The notes under the pieces: model-generated | The model's database searches: none | What the model was told of the DNA's origin: nothing | What the model saw: the letters and a program-made list of their open reading frames with translations, nothing else | Assembly: GCF_008477545.1 (NCBI RefSeq) | Contig: NZ_VORA01000001.1 | Coordinates: 1,116,001-1,180,000 of the forward strand | DNA from: Roseibium aestuarii | Lineage (GTDB): Bacteria; Pseudomonadota; Alphaproteobacteria; Rhizobiales; Stappiaceae | Reading direction: 5' to 3' | Length of the DNA stretch: 64,000 bases | In this document: piece after piece, positions 8,545-17,539 of the stretch | Layout of the letters: each line of letters starts with the position of its first letter | Position numbering within the stretch: the first letter of the stretch is position 1 | Translations under genes and position numbers: made by a program

Positions 8545-9554
8545 GAGACTTCTGGAAATCCGCGGGCTATCACCTGGTGGAGCGCGACGGATCCGGATGG
8601 CTGAAGGTGACGCCGGATCTCGTTCGCGCCTACCTGACCCGGCCCGAGATCCATCCGGTCGAGGAAAGCTGCCCGGCCGAGATCGCCTTGTTCGAGGCGC
8701 TGATGGCCGACCCGGAGCGCCCGGTCACCGAGGCGGAACTTGCCGCCATGGCTGATCCGGATGCCGTCGACAATTACCGGGTGGTGCTGGGCTTCCGCGA
8801 TCATCTGCTGCGTCACGGCACGGTGGAAGGCGCCTATGCCGGCCTCTTCCAGGGCCAGCCCATCGCCATTCCGCCGGTCTTTATCGACCAGATGGTGCAT
8901 CTGATCCTGCGCAACATCCTGCGCAAGACCCATGAGCCGCTGCGTTTGCGGGCCGCCGAACTCTTCTTCCGCGAGCAGAGCGTTTCGCTGGAGGGCGGTC
9001 GGGTGACCGTCGCCGACACGGAAATCGTCGAGCGCATGTCCGAGACCGGCGGTCTTGGCGGTCTGGGTGCGCTGCTGCGCGAAAGCGGCACGCCCATGCG
9101 GGAGGTCTCCCTCGACGTGCTGACCGAGGAGAACGCCGCAATCTACTGGGAGCGTTCCGACCGGTTCGACACGGCGCTCGACTTCCGCTTCACCGAGCCG
9201 GGGCCGGATGCCTTTGCCCGGGTTCTGGAGGCCTGGGTGCTGCATTTCGCCGGGGTGGAGGTGCGCATCCAGCCGGTGATGAAGATCCGCGACGAGCGCT
9301 GGTCCTGGCACATCGGTCTCGATGCGGAGGCGACCCGCCTCCTCAACGGTCTCTATCAGGGCCAGACGCCCAGCGACGAGGAAGCCGTGCGCATCCTGTC
9401 CCTGTTCCGCCTTGACTTCCTGCACGCAAGGGACCAGAGATCCGATCTGGCCGGCAAGCCCGTGTGGCTCGGCCTGGCCATGGGGCCGGATCGTCACCTG
9501 CGCATGAAGCCGCAGAACCTGCTGACAAACCTGCCCCTGGCCCGTTCCAGCTGA
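8541..9554 (+). CDS. Conserved protein of unknown function, probably DUF6352 family
   Basis: A 337-residue cytosolic protein beginning MRDFWKSAGYHLVERDGSGW. The ATG overlaps the stop of the upstream gene by 4 nt, so the two are translationally coupled. It has no signal peptide or membrane helices. The sequence is acidic and helical, with a run of conserved-looking aromatic and charged residues (DQMVHLILRNILRKTHEPLR). I recall it as DUF6352, a family that travels with FDH3-type formate dehydrogenases. No enzymatic motif is recognised. Together with the two preceding genes it forms a three-gene coupled module that may serve assembly of the FDH or its cofactor. Confidence 0.72.
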   Translation: MRDFWKSAGYHLVERDGSGWLKVTPDLVRAYLTRPEIHPVEESCPAEIALFEALMADPERPVTEAELAAMADPDAVDNYRVVLGFRDHLLRHGTVEGAYAGLFQGQPIAIPPVFIDQMVHLILRNILRKTHEPLRLRAAELFFREQSVSLEGGRVTVADTEIVERMSETGGLGGLGALLRESGTPMREVSLDVLTEENAAIYWERSDRFDTALDFRFTEPGPDAFARVLEAWVLHFAGVEVRIQPVMKIRDERWSWHIGLDAEATRLLNGLYQGQTPSDEEAVRILSLFRLDFLHARDQRSDLAGKPVWLGLAMGPDRHLRMKPQNLLTNLPLARSS

Positions 9555-9594
9555 GCGCCGCACGCCTGCGCGCGCAATCTCCGGAGTGACGACC

Positions 9595-10596
9595 TTGGAC
9601 GCAAGGGACAATGGCCGCGCCATCGCCGCCATGCTGGCCGCCAATGCGGTCTTCATGGTCAATGATGCGCTGGTGAAGGCGGTCGGCATCGGCATGCCGC
9701 TGGGGCAGGTCATGGCGCTGCGCGGTGCCTTCGCCTTCGCGCTGCTGCTTGTTGCCTGTCAGGCGGTCGGCGTCTTCCGGCGCATGGACCGGCTCTTCCA
9801 GCCCGCGGTTCTGCTGCGCACGGCCCTGGAGACGACCGCGTCCTTCCTTTACCTCTACGCCCTGCTGCATCTGCCGGTCGCCAATTCGGCCGCGATCCTT
9901 CAGGCCCTGCCTCTGGTGGTCACCGCCGGGGCGGCCGTCTTCCTCGGCGCGCCGGTCGGGTGGCGCCGCTGGCTGGCGATCCTCATCGGCCTCGCCGGTG
10001 TCATGCTGATCATCCGCCCAGGGCTGGAAGGCTTCTCCGGCTGGGCCCTGGTGACGCTCTCGAGCGTGGTCTTCATGGGCGCGCGCGATCTGGTGACCCG
10101 CCGCATTCCGCCCGACGTCCACACCTTCGGCATTTCCATCATGACCATCTTTACGGTGGCGGTGCTGGGCGGCGTCATCAGTGTCAGCAACGTCTTCCCC
10201 GATCTGGGCGGATGGAAGACCCCGGACCTCTCCGAACTGGTCCTTCTGGCGCTCTGCGCCGGGCTTCTGGTCGCGGGCTACATTCTGCTGATCATGGCCG
10301 TGCGCATCGGTGACATCTCCGTCGTCGCGCCCTTCCGCTATTCCAGCGTGCTCTGGGCCATGGGCATGGGCTTCCTGCTCTTCGGCGAAGTGCCCGATCG
10401 CCTGACCCTCCTGGGCACCGGCATCATCATTGCGACAGGGGTCTACATGTTCCTGCGCGAGCGCCGCGTGGCACGCCTGGGACGGCAGGCTGCGGCGGTC
10501 GCAGCCCCTGCGGTGGCACCCGGTCCGGTGGATCTGACGGACAGCGGCACCCTTGCCGGCGATGCCTCCCTTGCGGACGAGCGCCCCCGGGCCTAG
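9595..10596 (+). CDS. DMT-superfamily (EamA) transporter
   Basis: An inner-membrane permease of about 333 residues with ten predicted helices arranged as two EamA repeats (AAMLAANAVFMVNDALVKAV in the first, ALVTLSSVVFMGARDLVTRR starting the second). The substrate is unknown; family members export metabolites or amino acids. A start at GTG 9586 is possible, but GGAG at 9583-9586 is 8 nt from TTG 9595, which favours the TTG. The C-terminus has an Ala/Pro-rich cytosolic tail. It lies 31-40 bp after the DUF6352-like gene and may be part of the same transcript, though a link to formate is not evident. Confidence 0.8.
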   Translation: MDARDNGRAIAAMLAANAVFMVNDALVKAVGIGMPLGQVMALRGAFAFALLLVACQAVGVFRRMDRLFQPAVLLRTALETTASFLYLYALLHLPVANSAAILQALPLVVTAGAAVFLGAPVGWRRWLAILIGLAGVMLIIRPGLEGFSGWALVTLSSVVFMGARDLVTRRIPPDVHTFGISIMTIFTVAVLGGVISVSNVFPDLGGWKTPDLSELVLLALCAGLLVAGYILLIMAVRIGDISVVAPFRYSSVLWAMGMGFLLFGEVPDRLTLLGTGIIIATGVYMFLRERRVARLGRQAAAVAAPAVAPGPVDLTDSGTLAGDASLADERPRA

Positions 10597-10681
10597 GGTC
10601 CGCCCCTTCCTTGCCGGTTGCGCGCGTGTTTCCCGCAGCCATTCCCGCTCCTGCTCAGGCCTTGCCTCCGGATTTCTGCTC

Positions 10682-11956
10682 ATGACCCATGCTCCCCGTT
10701 CCCTCGATGGTGTGAAGGCACCGGTCTCCGGCGGGGGAGATCCGGCAGGTCAGGACGGGGCGCGCAAGACGCCGCCGCTTCTCATGCTCATCGTCGTCTC
10801 GGCCATCGCGCCGATCTCCATGAACATGTATCTGCCCTCTATGGGCCATCTGGCGGAGGTCTTCGGCACCACCTCGGGCATGGTGCAGCTCACCATGTCG
10901 CTCTATTTCGTGGCCGTGGCACTCGCCCAGATCGTCATTGGTCCCCTGTCCGACCGCTACGGTCGGCGTCCGGTGCTGCTCGCCGGCATGGCGCTCTATT
11001 GCGCGGGAAGCCTCGCCTGTCTTCTCGTGACCTCCATCGAGGGGCTGATTGCGGCGCGCATGATCCAGGCGGCGGGCGGCTGTTCCGGCCTCGTCCTGTC
11101 GCGGGCCATCGTGCGCGACCTCTATGATCGGGACACCACCGCCAGCATGCTGGGCTATGTGACGATGGGCATGGCCATCGGCCCCATGTGCGCCCCGCTC
11201 ATCGGCGGCACTCTGCAGGATCTGGTTGGCTGGCAGGGCAGTTTCTGGCTGATGCTCGTACTTGGCCTTGCCACGCTGGCGGTGGCTGCCTTACGTCTGC
11301 ACGAGACCCATTTTACCCGCAGCGAAAGCCTGAAGCTCGGCCAGCTGGCGGGCTCCTTCGTCTCCCTGCTGCGCGAGCCGCTCTTCGTCGCCTATGGGGT
11401 CACGATCATGTGCGCCTCGTCGACCTATTTCGCCTATCTGGGGGGCATGCCCTTCCTGGCCGCCGGGCGCCTTGCCATGTCACCGCAGGTGATGGGGCTC
11501 TATTTCATGACCCTGGCCTTCGGCTACATCGCCGGAAACTTCCTGTCCGGGCGCTATGCTCGCCGCATCGGACCCTCGCGCATGGTGTTGATCGGGGCCT
11601 CTCTGCCGCTTGTCGGCATCGTGGCCTTCACCGGCTTTGTCGCGGCCGACCTCTACCAGCCGCTCTTCCTCTTCGCGCCGATGTTCTTCGTGGGCATCGG
11701 CAATGGGCTCTGCCTGCCGAGCGCGATCTCCGGCGCGGTCAGCGTCCGCCCGGATCTGGCTGGTGCGGCCTCCGGCCTGACCGGAAGCCTGCAGATGGGG
11801 CTGGGCGCCTTCTCCTCGGCGCTGGTGGCCCATCTCATCTCCACCGACCGCTTCGCCGATACCGCCTGGCCCATGGTGATCGTCATGGGCGCCTGCGTGG
11901 CTCTCGCCCTTGCCGGCGTGGCGCAGGCGCGCCGTCTGGAACGCACCCGCCCCTGA
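10682..11956 (+). CDS. MFS transporter, Bcr/CflA drug-efflux family
   Basis: A 424-residue, 12-helix permease. Family marks are the opening LPSMGHLAEVFGTTSGMVQLTMSLYF region, GPLSDRYGRRPVLL (the MFS loop 2-3 motif A) and a motif C-like segment in helix 5 (GYVTMGMAIGPMCAPLIGG). The closest family is Bcr/CflA multidrug export. The frame is open back to 10553, but that would overlap the upstream gene and add an unlikely Ser/Arg-rich leader, so I place the start at ATG 10682; no strong ribosome-binding site is visible there. It is collinear with the DMT gene and convergent with the polyferredoxin gene. Confidence 0.86.
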   Translation: MTHAPRSLDGVKAPVSGGGDPAGQDGARKTPPLLMLIVVSAIAPISMNMYLPSMGHLAEVFGTTSGMVQLTMSLYFVAVALAQIVIGPLSDRYGRRPVLLAGMALYCAGSLACLLVTSIEGLIAARMIQAAGGCSGLVLSRAIVRDLYDRDTTASMLGYVTMGMAIGPMCAPLIGGTLQDLVGWQGSFWLMLVLGLATLAVAALRLHETHFTRSESLKLGQLAGSFVSLLREPLFVAYGVTIMCASSTYFAYLGGMPFLAAGRLAMSPQVMGLYFMTLAFGYIAGNFLSGRYARRIGPSRMVLIGASLPLVGIVAFTGFVAADLYQPLFLFAPMFFVGIGNGLCLPSAISGAVSVRPDLAGAASGLTGSLQMGLGAFSSALVAHLISTDRFADTAWPMVIVMGACVALALAGVAQARRLERTRP

Positions 11957-12026
11957 GGAGCCCTCAAGGGGTTCACAGGGGCGAGTGACCCGGTGGGGCG
12001 AGTGACCGGGATCCGATCCGCCGTCC

Positions 12027-14120
12027 TCAGTGTTCCTTCAGGAAATCCTCGAGGCTGAGGCCCTGACGATCGGCCTGAAGGTAGTCGTCGGTGGTGCGGA
12101 TGCGCGGGCGCGGCGCATGACCGGTCGCGGCCGGATCCCCGAAGCCGCCGGAGACCGGTTGGCCCGAGAAGCTGCCCATGTTCGCCTGGGTCTGGATGCG
12201 GCAGTCATCGCACATCTCGATCAGCGAAGCCTGGGCCTCGGAGCGGAACATGGAATGGCGACCGGCCAGCTTTTCCTTGATGCGCGCGATCGTCGAGGCG
12301 GTGCCGAAGGCCGTGCCGCAGGAGACGCAGATCGCGGGCTCCTCGGAATGCAGCACCGTCTGGCGCAAGGCGGCAGGCGAGAGCGAATAGCGCGGCTCCA
12401 GGGTGATCACCCGTTCCGGGCAGGTCGACTGGCAGAGCCCGCACTGGACGCAGGCGGTCTCTGTGAAGCTGACCTCGGGCCGGTCCGGATTGTCGCTCAG
12501 CGCTCCGGCCGGGCAGGCCGACACGCAGGACAGGCACAGGGTGCAACCGGAAGCCTCGATGTGGATGCGGCCATAGGGAGCCCCCGCCGGCAGGGCAATG
12601 GTCTCTGTCGGAGCCGGGGCTTCCTGCTGCAGGCGCGACAGGGCCAGACGCACGATGTCGCGCTTGCTGCCCACCGGCGCAAGCGGCGTCGGGCGGGAGA
12701 GCAGGGCGGAGGGCACTGGCATTCCGAGGCTTGCGGCAAGCGCATCCGGATCGTCGCTGGCCACCAGACGCAGCCGGTTGGCCATGTCGAAGCCCAGACC
12801 ACCGGCGAGGGCCGCAGCCAGCGTCATTTCGGCCTCCAGCGTCGCGAATTCGTCCTGCTTGCGCGGATCGGCCAGGAAGACGATGGCCCGCGCACCGCCC
12901 ACCAGCGCGCTCAGCATGGCCTCGTGGCCAAAGCCGGTGACCGCATGTTCGGCCAGCGGCAGCACATGGGCCGGAAGGCCATCGCCGAGGCGCGCAAGTG
13001 CGGTGAGGATCGGCAGGCCGTGGCCCGCATCATGCACGAGGAGCACGGGCGCGCTGCCGCCAGCGCCAGAATAGGTGCCGAGCAGGGCGTCGATGCGCGT
13101 CAGATGATCGGCGCGGGACGGATAGCGATAGCTGATCGCACCGGTCGGGCAGGTCGCCGCGCAATTGCCGCAGCCGCCGCAGATGCCCGCATCCACCGCG
13201 ATCTTCTCGCCGGTGGAGGTGATGGCGCCCGCCGGACAGGCGTCGAGACACTTGCTGCAGCCGGTCTTGCCCGCATGGGAATGGGCGCAGATATCGGCCT
13301 GATAGCTGACGTAAATCGGCTTTTCGAAGGTGCCGGTCAGGTCGGAGGCCTTGCGGACAGCCTCCAGAACGGCGGCCGGCGCGCCCGGGTCGGCGCGCAC
13401 ATAGCCGTCACGCCGGTCCGGTCCGGTCAGCGGGGCCGGGTCGCCGGAGAGGTCCACCACGACAGAACAGGTCGCCCGCGCACCGTCCCGGGTCAGGCCG
13501 AAGTCCGGCTGGCGGCGGGAGGAAGGCAGCATCGGAGCATAGCGGTCCAGCACCACCTCGAAGCTGCCAAGCGAGCCGCCGAGGCTGCGCAGCCGGCCGC
13601 AGAAGACGGGGATCGGCAGGATGGAGGGCAGCAGCACGTCCGCCCAGTCGCTGAGCACCAGCGTGACGGACAGATGCTCTTCCAGCGCCAACGCCGCATC
13701 CAGTGCTTCCTGACCCCGGCCATAGACCAGGCACATGCCGTCGGAAACCACTTCCTGCACGCGTGCCGGAGTGGACCGCGCGGCCTGCAGGCTTTCGGCG
13801 ATCAGGGCCTGAACCTTCGGAGCGATGTCGCCCCGGTCGGCGGTCCAGCCGGCACGTTCGCGGATGTTGACGAAGGAGACGAGCTCGGGGCGCTCCATGT
13901 CTTCCGCGATCTCGGAGAAGAGCGGCGCTTCCTGGGTGCAGGCAACGATCAGCGGCATGCCTTCGCCAAGGGCGGCTTCATAAGTGCCGACCTCGTCCCG
14001 GCAGAGCTGAGAGCACAGGGGCGCGGCAAGCTGGCCGGAGAGCGCGGCGGCCGCCCCTCCAAGCTCCATGGACTTGAAGCACGAGCAAAGCAGGATGCGC
14101 GCATCGTGAGGAACTGGCAT
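12027..14120 (-). CDS. Polyferredoxin-like protein with four [4Fe-4S] clusters (FDH-associated)
   Basis: A 697-residue cytosolic redox protein. Two ferredoxin pairs are clear: CSKCLDACPAG and CGGCGNCAATCPTG near residues 285-320, then CTLCLSCVSACPAG and CVQCGLCQSTCPER near 530-565. A C-terminal CVSCG...CDDC pair (about 598 and 638) could bind Zn or another cluster. The N-terminus (ILLCSCFKSM, then CSQLCRDE) also has paired cysteines, and the middle resembles an HdrA/MvhD-like alpha/beta region. The frame extends to 14165, but ATG 14120 (MPVPHDARILLCSC) has AGAGG 10 nt upstream and is preferred. It diverges from the DUF3305/DUF3306 genes. This family commonly accompanies alphaproteobacterial formate dehydrogenases; its electron partners are unknown. 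Confidence 0.85.
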   Translation of the reverse strand: MPVPHDARILLCSCFKSMELGGAAAALSGQLAAPLCSQLCRDEVGTYEAALGEGMPLIVACTQEAPLFSEIAEDMERPELVSFVNIRERAGWTADRGDIAPKVQALIAESLQAARSTPARVQEVVSDGMCLVYGRGQEALDAALALEEHLSVTLVLSDWADVLLPSILPIPVFCGRLRSLGGSLGSFEVVLDRYAPMLPSSRRQPDFGLTRDGARATCSVVVDLSGDPAPLTGPDRRDGYVRADPGAPAAVLEAVRKASDLTGTFEKPIYVSYQADICAHSHAGKTGCSKCLDACPAGAITSTGEKIAVDAGICGGCGNCAATCPTGAISYRYPSRADHLTRIDALLGTYSGAGGSAPVLLVHDAGHGLPILTALARLGDGLPAHVLPLAEHAVTGFGHEAMLSALVGGARAIVFLADPRKQDEFATLEAEMTLAAALAGGLGFDMANRLRLVASDDPDALAASLGMPVPSALLSRPTPLAPVGSKRDIVRLALSRLQQEAPAPTETIALPAGAPYGRIHIEASGCTLCLSCVSACPAGALSDNPDRPEVSFTETACVQCGLCQSTCPERVITLEPRYSLSPAALRQTVLHSEEPAICVSCGTAFGTASTIARIKEKLAGRHSMFRSEAQASLIEMCDDCRIQTQANMGSFSGQPVSGGFGDPAATGHAPRPRIRTTDDYLQADRQGLSLEDFLKEH

Positions 14121-14334
14121 ATGGGCTGGCCTCTGTGATCTTTCCGGTCGCATCTTCCGCCGCAAGGGGAGTGTGGAAGATGGGGACGTTTCCTGTCAGT
14201 TTGTAATTATTCCAAGTTGGGTCAACATTAGCGGAAGGAAGGGCCATTTCAAGCCCTGCACGTCGTTGGGGAAGGGGGTCTTCCACCGGCGGATGCGATT
14301 CCGTAAGATCGCGCCAGAAAAAAGGAGACGCATC

Positions 14335-14877
14335 GTGCTTCGCGAAGTCAGCTATCCGGTTGGAATCGTTCTGGAACGCAGGCCCAGCCAGAACAAGTGG
14401 GTCGACCACTCCTGGCAGGTTGTCGACCTGATCCTCGACCCTCCGGCGATGGACGGATGGCAGGAGCTGCCGACCACCGCGCCGGGCGAGGCCGATGACG
14501 GTGTCCGCCGCTTCTGCTACGGGCCCGTGTTCATCACCCTGCACCGGCGTATGGGTGAGGCCTATGACCACAATATCCTGACCGGTCACCCGGCCGTGTG
14601 GGTGATGCTCGACGACCTGATCGGCGAGACCGTGCCCTACCGGTTCCGGGGTGTGACGGTGGATCCCTTCGAGGCCCAGGGCTTCCTCGATTGTGCCGAG
14701 GGGCTCATCGAGCGCCTGCCCATGCCCGAGGCCATCCGGGCGTGGATGGCCGGCTACATGCAGGAAATGCCCGAACCCGAACAGTTCAAGAAGCGCAAGC
14801 GCGTGACCTTCAAACGGGAAGAGGAGCAGAAGTTCGGCAAGGATCCGATCTTCTCTCCCCAGGGCCGCAAATCATGA
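14335..14877 (+). CDS. DUF3305 family protein
   Basis: A 180-residue protein beginning at GTG 14335, which has a perfect AAGGAG 7 nt upstream; the open frame reaches back to 14173 but lacks such a site. It is cytosolic with no membrane helix. It shows the DUF3305 pattern: an N-terminal VSYPVGIVLERRPSQNKWVD, a central FCYGPVFITLHRRMGEAYDH, and a lysine/arginine-rich tail (FKKRKRVTFKREEE). DUF3305 and DUF3306 are adjacent in FDH clusters of alphaproteobacteria (family knowledge); the biochemical role is unknown. Its stop overlaps the next ATG by 4 nt. Confidence 0.84.
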   Translation: MLREVSYPVGIVLERRPSQNKWVDHSWQVVDLILDPPAMDGWQELPTTAPGEADDGVRRFCYGPVFITLHRRMGEAYDHNILTGHPAVWVMLDDLIGETVPYRFRGVTVDPFEAQGFLDCAEGLIERLPMPEAIRAWMAGYMQEMPEPEQFKKRKRVTFKREEEQKFGKDPIFSPQGRKS

Positions 14878-15722
14878 ATCGGGGAGACGGCACGCGCAAT
14901 GCCGATGAGGGCTTCCTCGCCCGCTGGTCCCGGCGCAAGCGCCAGTCGGACGACACGCGCGAGATCGAGGATGCCGCGGATGAGATTTCCGGTGAGCCCC
15001 CTGAATCAGCGTCGCAGCCGATGGCCGCAAGGGATTCGGATCACGGCACGAATGGGCCTGCAGACGCGACGAACCCCGAGGGCCTGACGGAGGAGATCGA
15101 GGACGAGGAAGCGCGCGCCAACCGGGTGGCGGCCGAGGCCATCGATCTGGAGAGCCTGACGAGCCAGTCCGACATCACCGCCTTCCTGAAGCGTGGCGTG
15201 CCCAAGGCCCTGAAGAATGCCGCCCTCAGCCGCATGTGGCGGTCCAACCCGGTCTTCGCCGTGCTCGACGGCCTGAACGACTATGACGACGACTACCGCA
15301 ATGCCCAGACCTTTGCCGACGGGTTCAAGTCCGCCTGGGCCGTGGGCAAGGGCTATGCGGACAAGGCCGACGAGATTGCGCGGCGCATGGAGGAAGAAAG
15401 CGCCCGTCTGGCCCGCCTGCGCGCCGGCGTGAATGCGGAACCCGAGGAAGTGCCCGGCGTGCCCGGTCTCTCCGGCTCTGCGGCGGTCAAGGCGTCACGG
15501 GAAAATGCGCTGGCCGCTGCCGCCGAAGACGACACCGCTGAGGCATCCGCATCCGTATCTGGGGGGGAGGGTGACAGGACGCTCCCTGCGGACGCCGCCT
15601 CGGTGCAAGCCTCCAGGAACCTTGCCGAACCATCCGCCGATCCGGACGAGCAGGAGCAAGAGGAGCGCATGCCCCGCGTCGGCCTGCGCCGCCGCATGCA
15701 GTTCGGCCAGGACCCGGCCTGA
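14874..15722 (+). CDS. DUF3306 family protein
   Basis: A 282-residue acidic protein translationally coupled to the DUF3305 gene (ATGA at 14874-14877). The N-terminal motif DEGFLARWSRRKRQ is typical of DUF3306. The central folded part is about residues 75-130 (LTSQSDITAFLKRGVPKALK, then LSRMWRSNPVFAVLDGLNDY), flanked by long Glu/Ala/Ser-rich low-complexity regions. The tail ends in an Arg-rich stretch (RVGLRRRMQFGQ). Probably cytosolic. It is presumably a partner of DUF3305 in FDH maturation, inferred from their constant pairing. A rho-independent-like hairpin follows. Confidence 0.83.
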   Translation: MNRGDGTRNADEGFLARWSRRKRQSDDTREIEDAADEISGEPPESASQPMAARDSDHGTNGPADATNPEGLTEEIEDEEARANRVAAEAIDLESLTSQSDITAFLKRGVPKALKNAALSRMWRSNPVFAVLDGLNDYDDDYRNAQTFADGFKSAWAVGKGYADKADEIARRMEEESARLARLRAGVNAEPEEVPGVPGLSGSAAVKASRENALAAAAEDDTAEASASVSGGEGDRTLPADAASVQASRNLAEPSADPDEQEQEERMPRVGLRRRMQFGQDPA

Positions 15723-15755
15723 TCCTGGTCTTCCCGGCAAGACAAGGGATCAAGA

Positions 15756-15786
15756 CCGCCCCCGAGAGGGGCGGCCGCGCAAAAAA
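15756..15786 (+). terminator. Hairpin downstream of the DUF3306 gene
   Basis: A 7-bp GC stem (15756-15762 with 15768-15774), short loop, then a 6-nt gap and an A-run at 15781-15786. On the plus strand it ends the DUF3305-DUF3306 transcript. On the minus strand the A-run becomes a T-run placed before the stem, so it is not a canonical terminator for the opposite genes. Confidence 0.45.
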
Positions 15787-15822
15787 GGCGAGAGTGTCTG
15801 GCGAAAGTGTCTGGCGAGATGG

Positions 15823-16146
15823 TTAGCGGTCGCGGGGGAACTGGGTCTCGCAGAAGGACACGGCCCGCGAGCGGAACAGCTCTTCCTGCGCCGGGGCGAT
15901 CACGCCGTCGAGCTTCATCTGCTCCACATCGCCGAGGCGCTTGGCCAGACAGGCATCCAGCTCCGGATTGCCGGTGGCCGCAGGGGCGGGGCTTTCGCCC
16001 GTCACCTGCGCCCTCAAGGACTTGAGGAAGGGCACGTCGTCCCGCCCGATCCACCCCATCAGCGCCAGACAGGCAAGCGCGATGGCCACGGCGGCAAGCC
16101 GCGGCCAGAGGGGGACGGAGGACGATCCGGACGGAGTGTCCGCCAT
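15823..16146 (-). CDS. Small membrane-anchored protein coupled to moaA
   Basis: A 107-residue protein. After a short Ser/Pro N-terminus it has one hydrophobic helix (LAAVAIALACLALMGWIG), then a periplasmic-type domain with two cysteines (ELDACLAKRLGDVEQMKLDG and SFCETQFPRDR) that could form a disulfide. The start codon is 1 nt beyond the moaA stop, indicating coupling. No family is recognised. The D-x-C-x3-R pattern followed by a C-terminal SFCETQ recurs in small alphaproteobacterial periplasmic proteins, but I cannot assign a function. Confidence 0.72.
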   Translation of the reverse strand: MADTPSGSSSVPLWPRLAAVAIALACLALMGWIGRDDVPFLKSLRAQVTGESPAPAATGNPELDACLAKRLGDVEQMKLDGVIAPAQEELFRSRAVSFCETQFPRDR

Positions 16147-16147
16147 G

Positions 16148-17206
16148 TCAGCCGCCGGTCACGCTCATGTGGCGGGAGACCGCGGGAGCCCGGGTCTGCC
16201 GGTCGATGACGAAGTCGTGGCCCTTGGGCTTGCGGCCGATGGCTTCGTCGATGGCGGCGGAAAGCAGCTCGTTGCCTTCCGAGGCGCGCAAGGGCGCCCG
16301 CAGGTCGGCCATGTCTTCCTGACCGAGGCACATGTAGAGCTGGCCCGTGCAGGTGACGCGCACCCGGTTGCAGCTTTCACAGAAATTGTGGGTCAGCGGC
16401 GTGATGAAGCCGAGCCGTCCGCCGGTTTCCTCCACCGTGACATAACGGGCCGGGCCGCCGGTCTTATAGGGAATGTCGGTCAGGGTGAACCGGTCCATGA
16501 GCGAGGCTCGGACCCGCGACAGGGGCAGGTACTGATCGGTCCGGTCGCCGTCGATCTCGCCGAGCGGCATGGTCTCGATCAGGGTCAGGTCATGGCCCTC
16601 GCCGTGCGCCCATTCCATCATCGGCACGATCTCGTGCTCGTTGAAGTCCTTCAGCGCCACCATGTTGATCTTGATCGAGAGGCCGGCAGTCTTGGCTGCC
16701 GCGATGCCGTCCATCACCTTCTGCAGGTTGCCCCAGCGGGTGACGGCCTGGAACCGGTCCGCATCCAGTGTGTCGAGGGAGACGTTGATCCGGCGCACGC
16801 CGCAATCGGCCAGCTCCTGCGCCAGCTTGGCAAGCTGGGAGCCATTGGTGGTGACGGTCAGTTCCTCGAGCGCACCGCTGTCCAGATGACGCGAGAGCGA
16901 GCGGAACAGGGTCATGATGTCCTTGCGCACCAGCGGTTCGCCGCCGGTCAGCCGCAGCTTGCGCACGCCCTTCTCGATGAAGGCCGAACACAGGCGATCC
17001 AGCTCTTCCAGCGAGAGGATCTCGCGCTTCGGAAGGAAGGTCATGTTCTCGGCCATGCAATAGACACAGCGGAAGTCGCAGCGGTCCGTGACGGAGACGC
17101 GCAGATACGAGACCGCGCGACCGAACGGATCGATCATCTCGGCACGCGGAGACGCGCCGGCGGTGGTCGCCGTCTCGAGGGAACTCCCGATCAAAGAGTT
17201 CGTCAT
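16148..17206 (-). CDS. moaA: GTP 3',8-cyclase MoaA (molybdenum cofactor biosynthesis)
   Basis: Radical SAM enzyme converting GTP to 3',8-cyclo-7,8-dihydro-GTP, the first step of molybdopterin synthesis needed by the FDH in this island. The 352-residue protein has the N-terminal [4Fe-4S]/SAM motif CDFRCVYC followed by [10 protein letters not shown], the [10 protein letters not shown] region, and the C-terminal second cluster [12 protein letters not shown]...C. It ends with the family GG tail (SVTGG). The open frame continues far upstream, but ATG 17206 ([11 protein letters not shown]) is preceded by GGGAGAAAAAC and gives the normal family length. It lies upstream of the small membrane protein gene in one operon. 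Confidence 0.95.
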   Translation of the reverse strand: MTNSLIGSSLETATTAGASPRAEMIDPFGRAVSYLRVSVTDRCDFRCVYCMAENMTFLPKREILSLEELDRLCSAFIEKGVRKLRLTGGEPLVRKDIMTLFRSLSRHLDSGALEELTVTTNGSQLAKLAQELADCGVRRINVSLDTLDADRFQAVTRWGNLQKVMDGIAAAKTAGLSIKINMVALKDFNEHEIVPMMEWAHGEGHDLTLIETMPLGEIDGDRTDQYLPLSRVRASLMDRFTLTDIPYKTGGPARYVTVEETGGRLGFITPLTHNFCESCNRVRVTCTGQLYMCLGQEDMADLRAPLRASEGNELLSAAIDEAIGRKPKGHDFVIDRQTRAPAVSRHMSVTGG

Positions 17207-17539
17207 GTTTTTCTCCCTCGTCCCGTGGCGCAGACTGCCCCGCGCTTTCGGGCCCTGATCCCGGGCTCTCGCCGGAATTCTCGTCCGGGTCCGGGCCGGC
17301 AGGCCCTTCAAAGGTCTCCTGACCCTTGGGAACCTACTCGCCCGCACCGCTTTTTCAAGAGTATAAAGGCGCGGGTTCCACGCCTTCAAGCCATTTGCAC
17401 GGCAAACGGTTTCGCCGTCCGGGAAAAGCTCGGACCACGCCTGAGCTGCGGGCCCAGATGGCCCCGCCTGGGTGATCTTTCCCCGTCCGTCCCCCGTAGA
17501 TGGAGGCAGAAGACCGAATGACAAGAGGCCCCACGCCCC
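17207..17539. other. Divergent intergenic region between moaA and the photolyase gene
   Basis: 333 bp without a convincing gene. It should hold the divergent promoters for moaA and the photolyase. I see no clear operator, riboswitch or Moco-box fold by eye. Confidence 0.5.

Noticed and set aside
12030-14138. Long plus-strand open frame across the polyferredoxin gene
   Set aside because: It mirrors the minus-strand gene, which has clear ferredoxin motifs and a good start; the plus frame has no recognisable motif.
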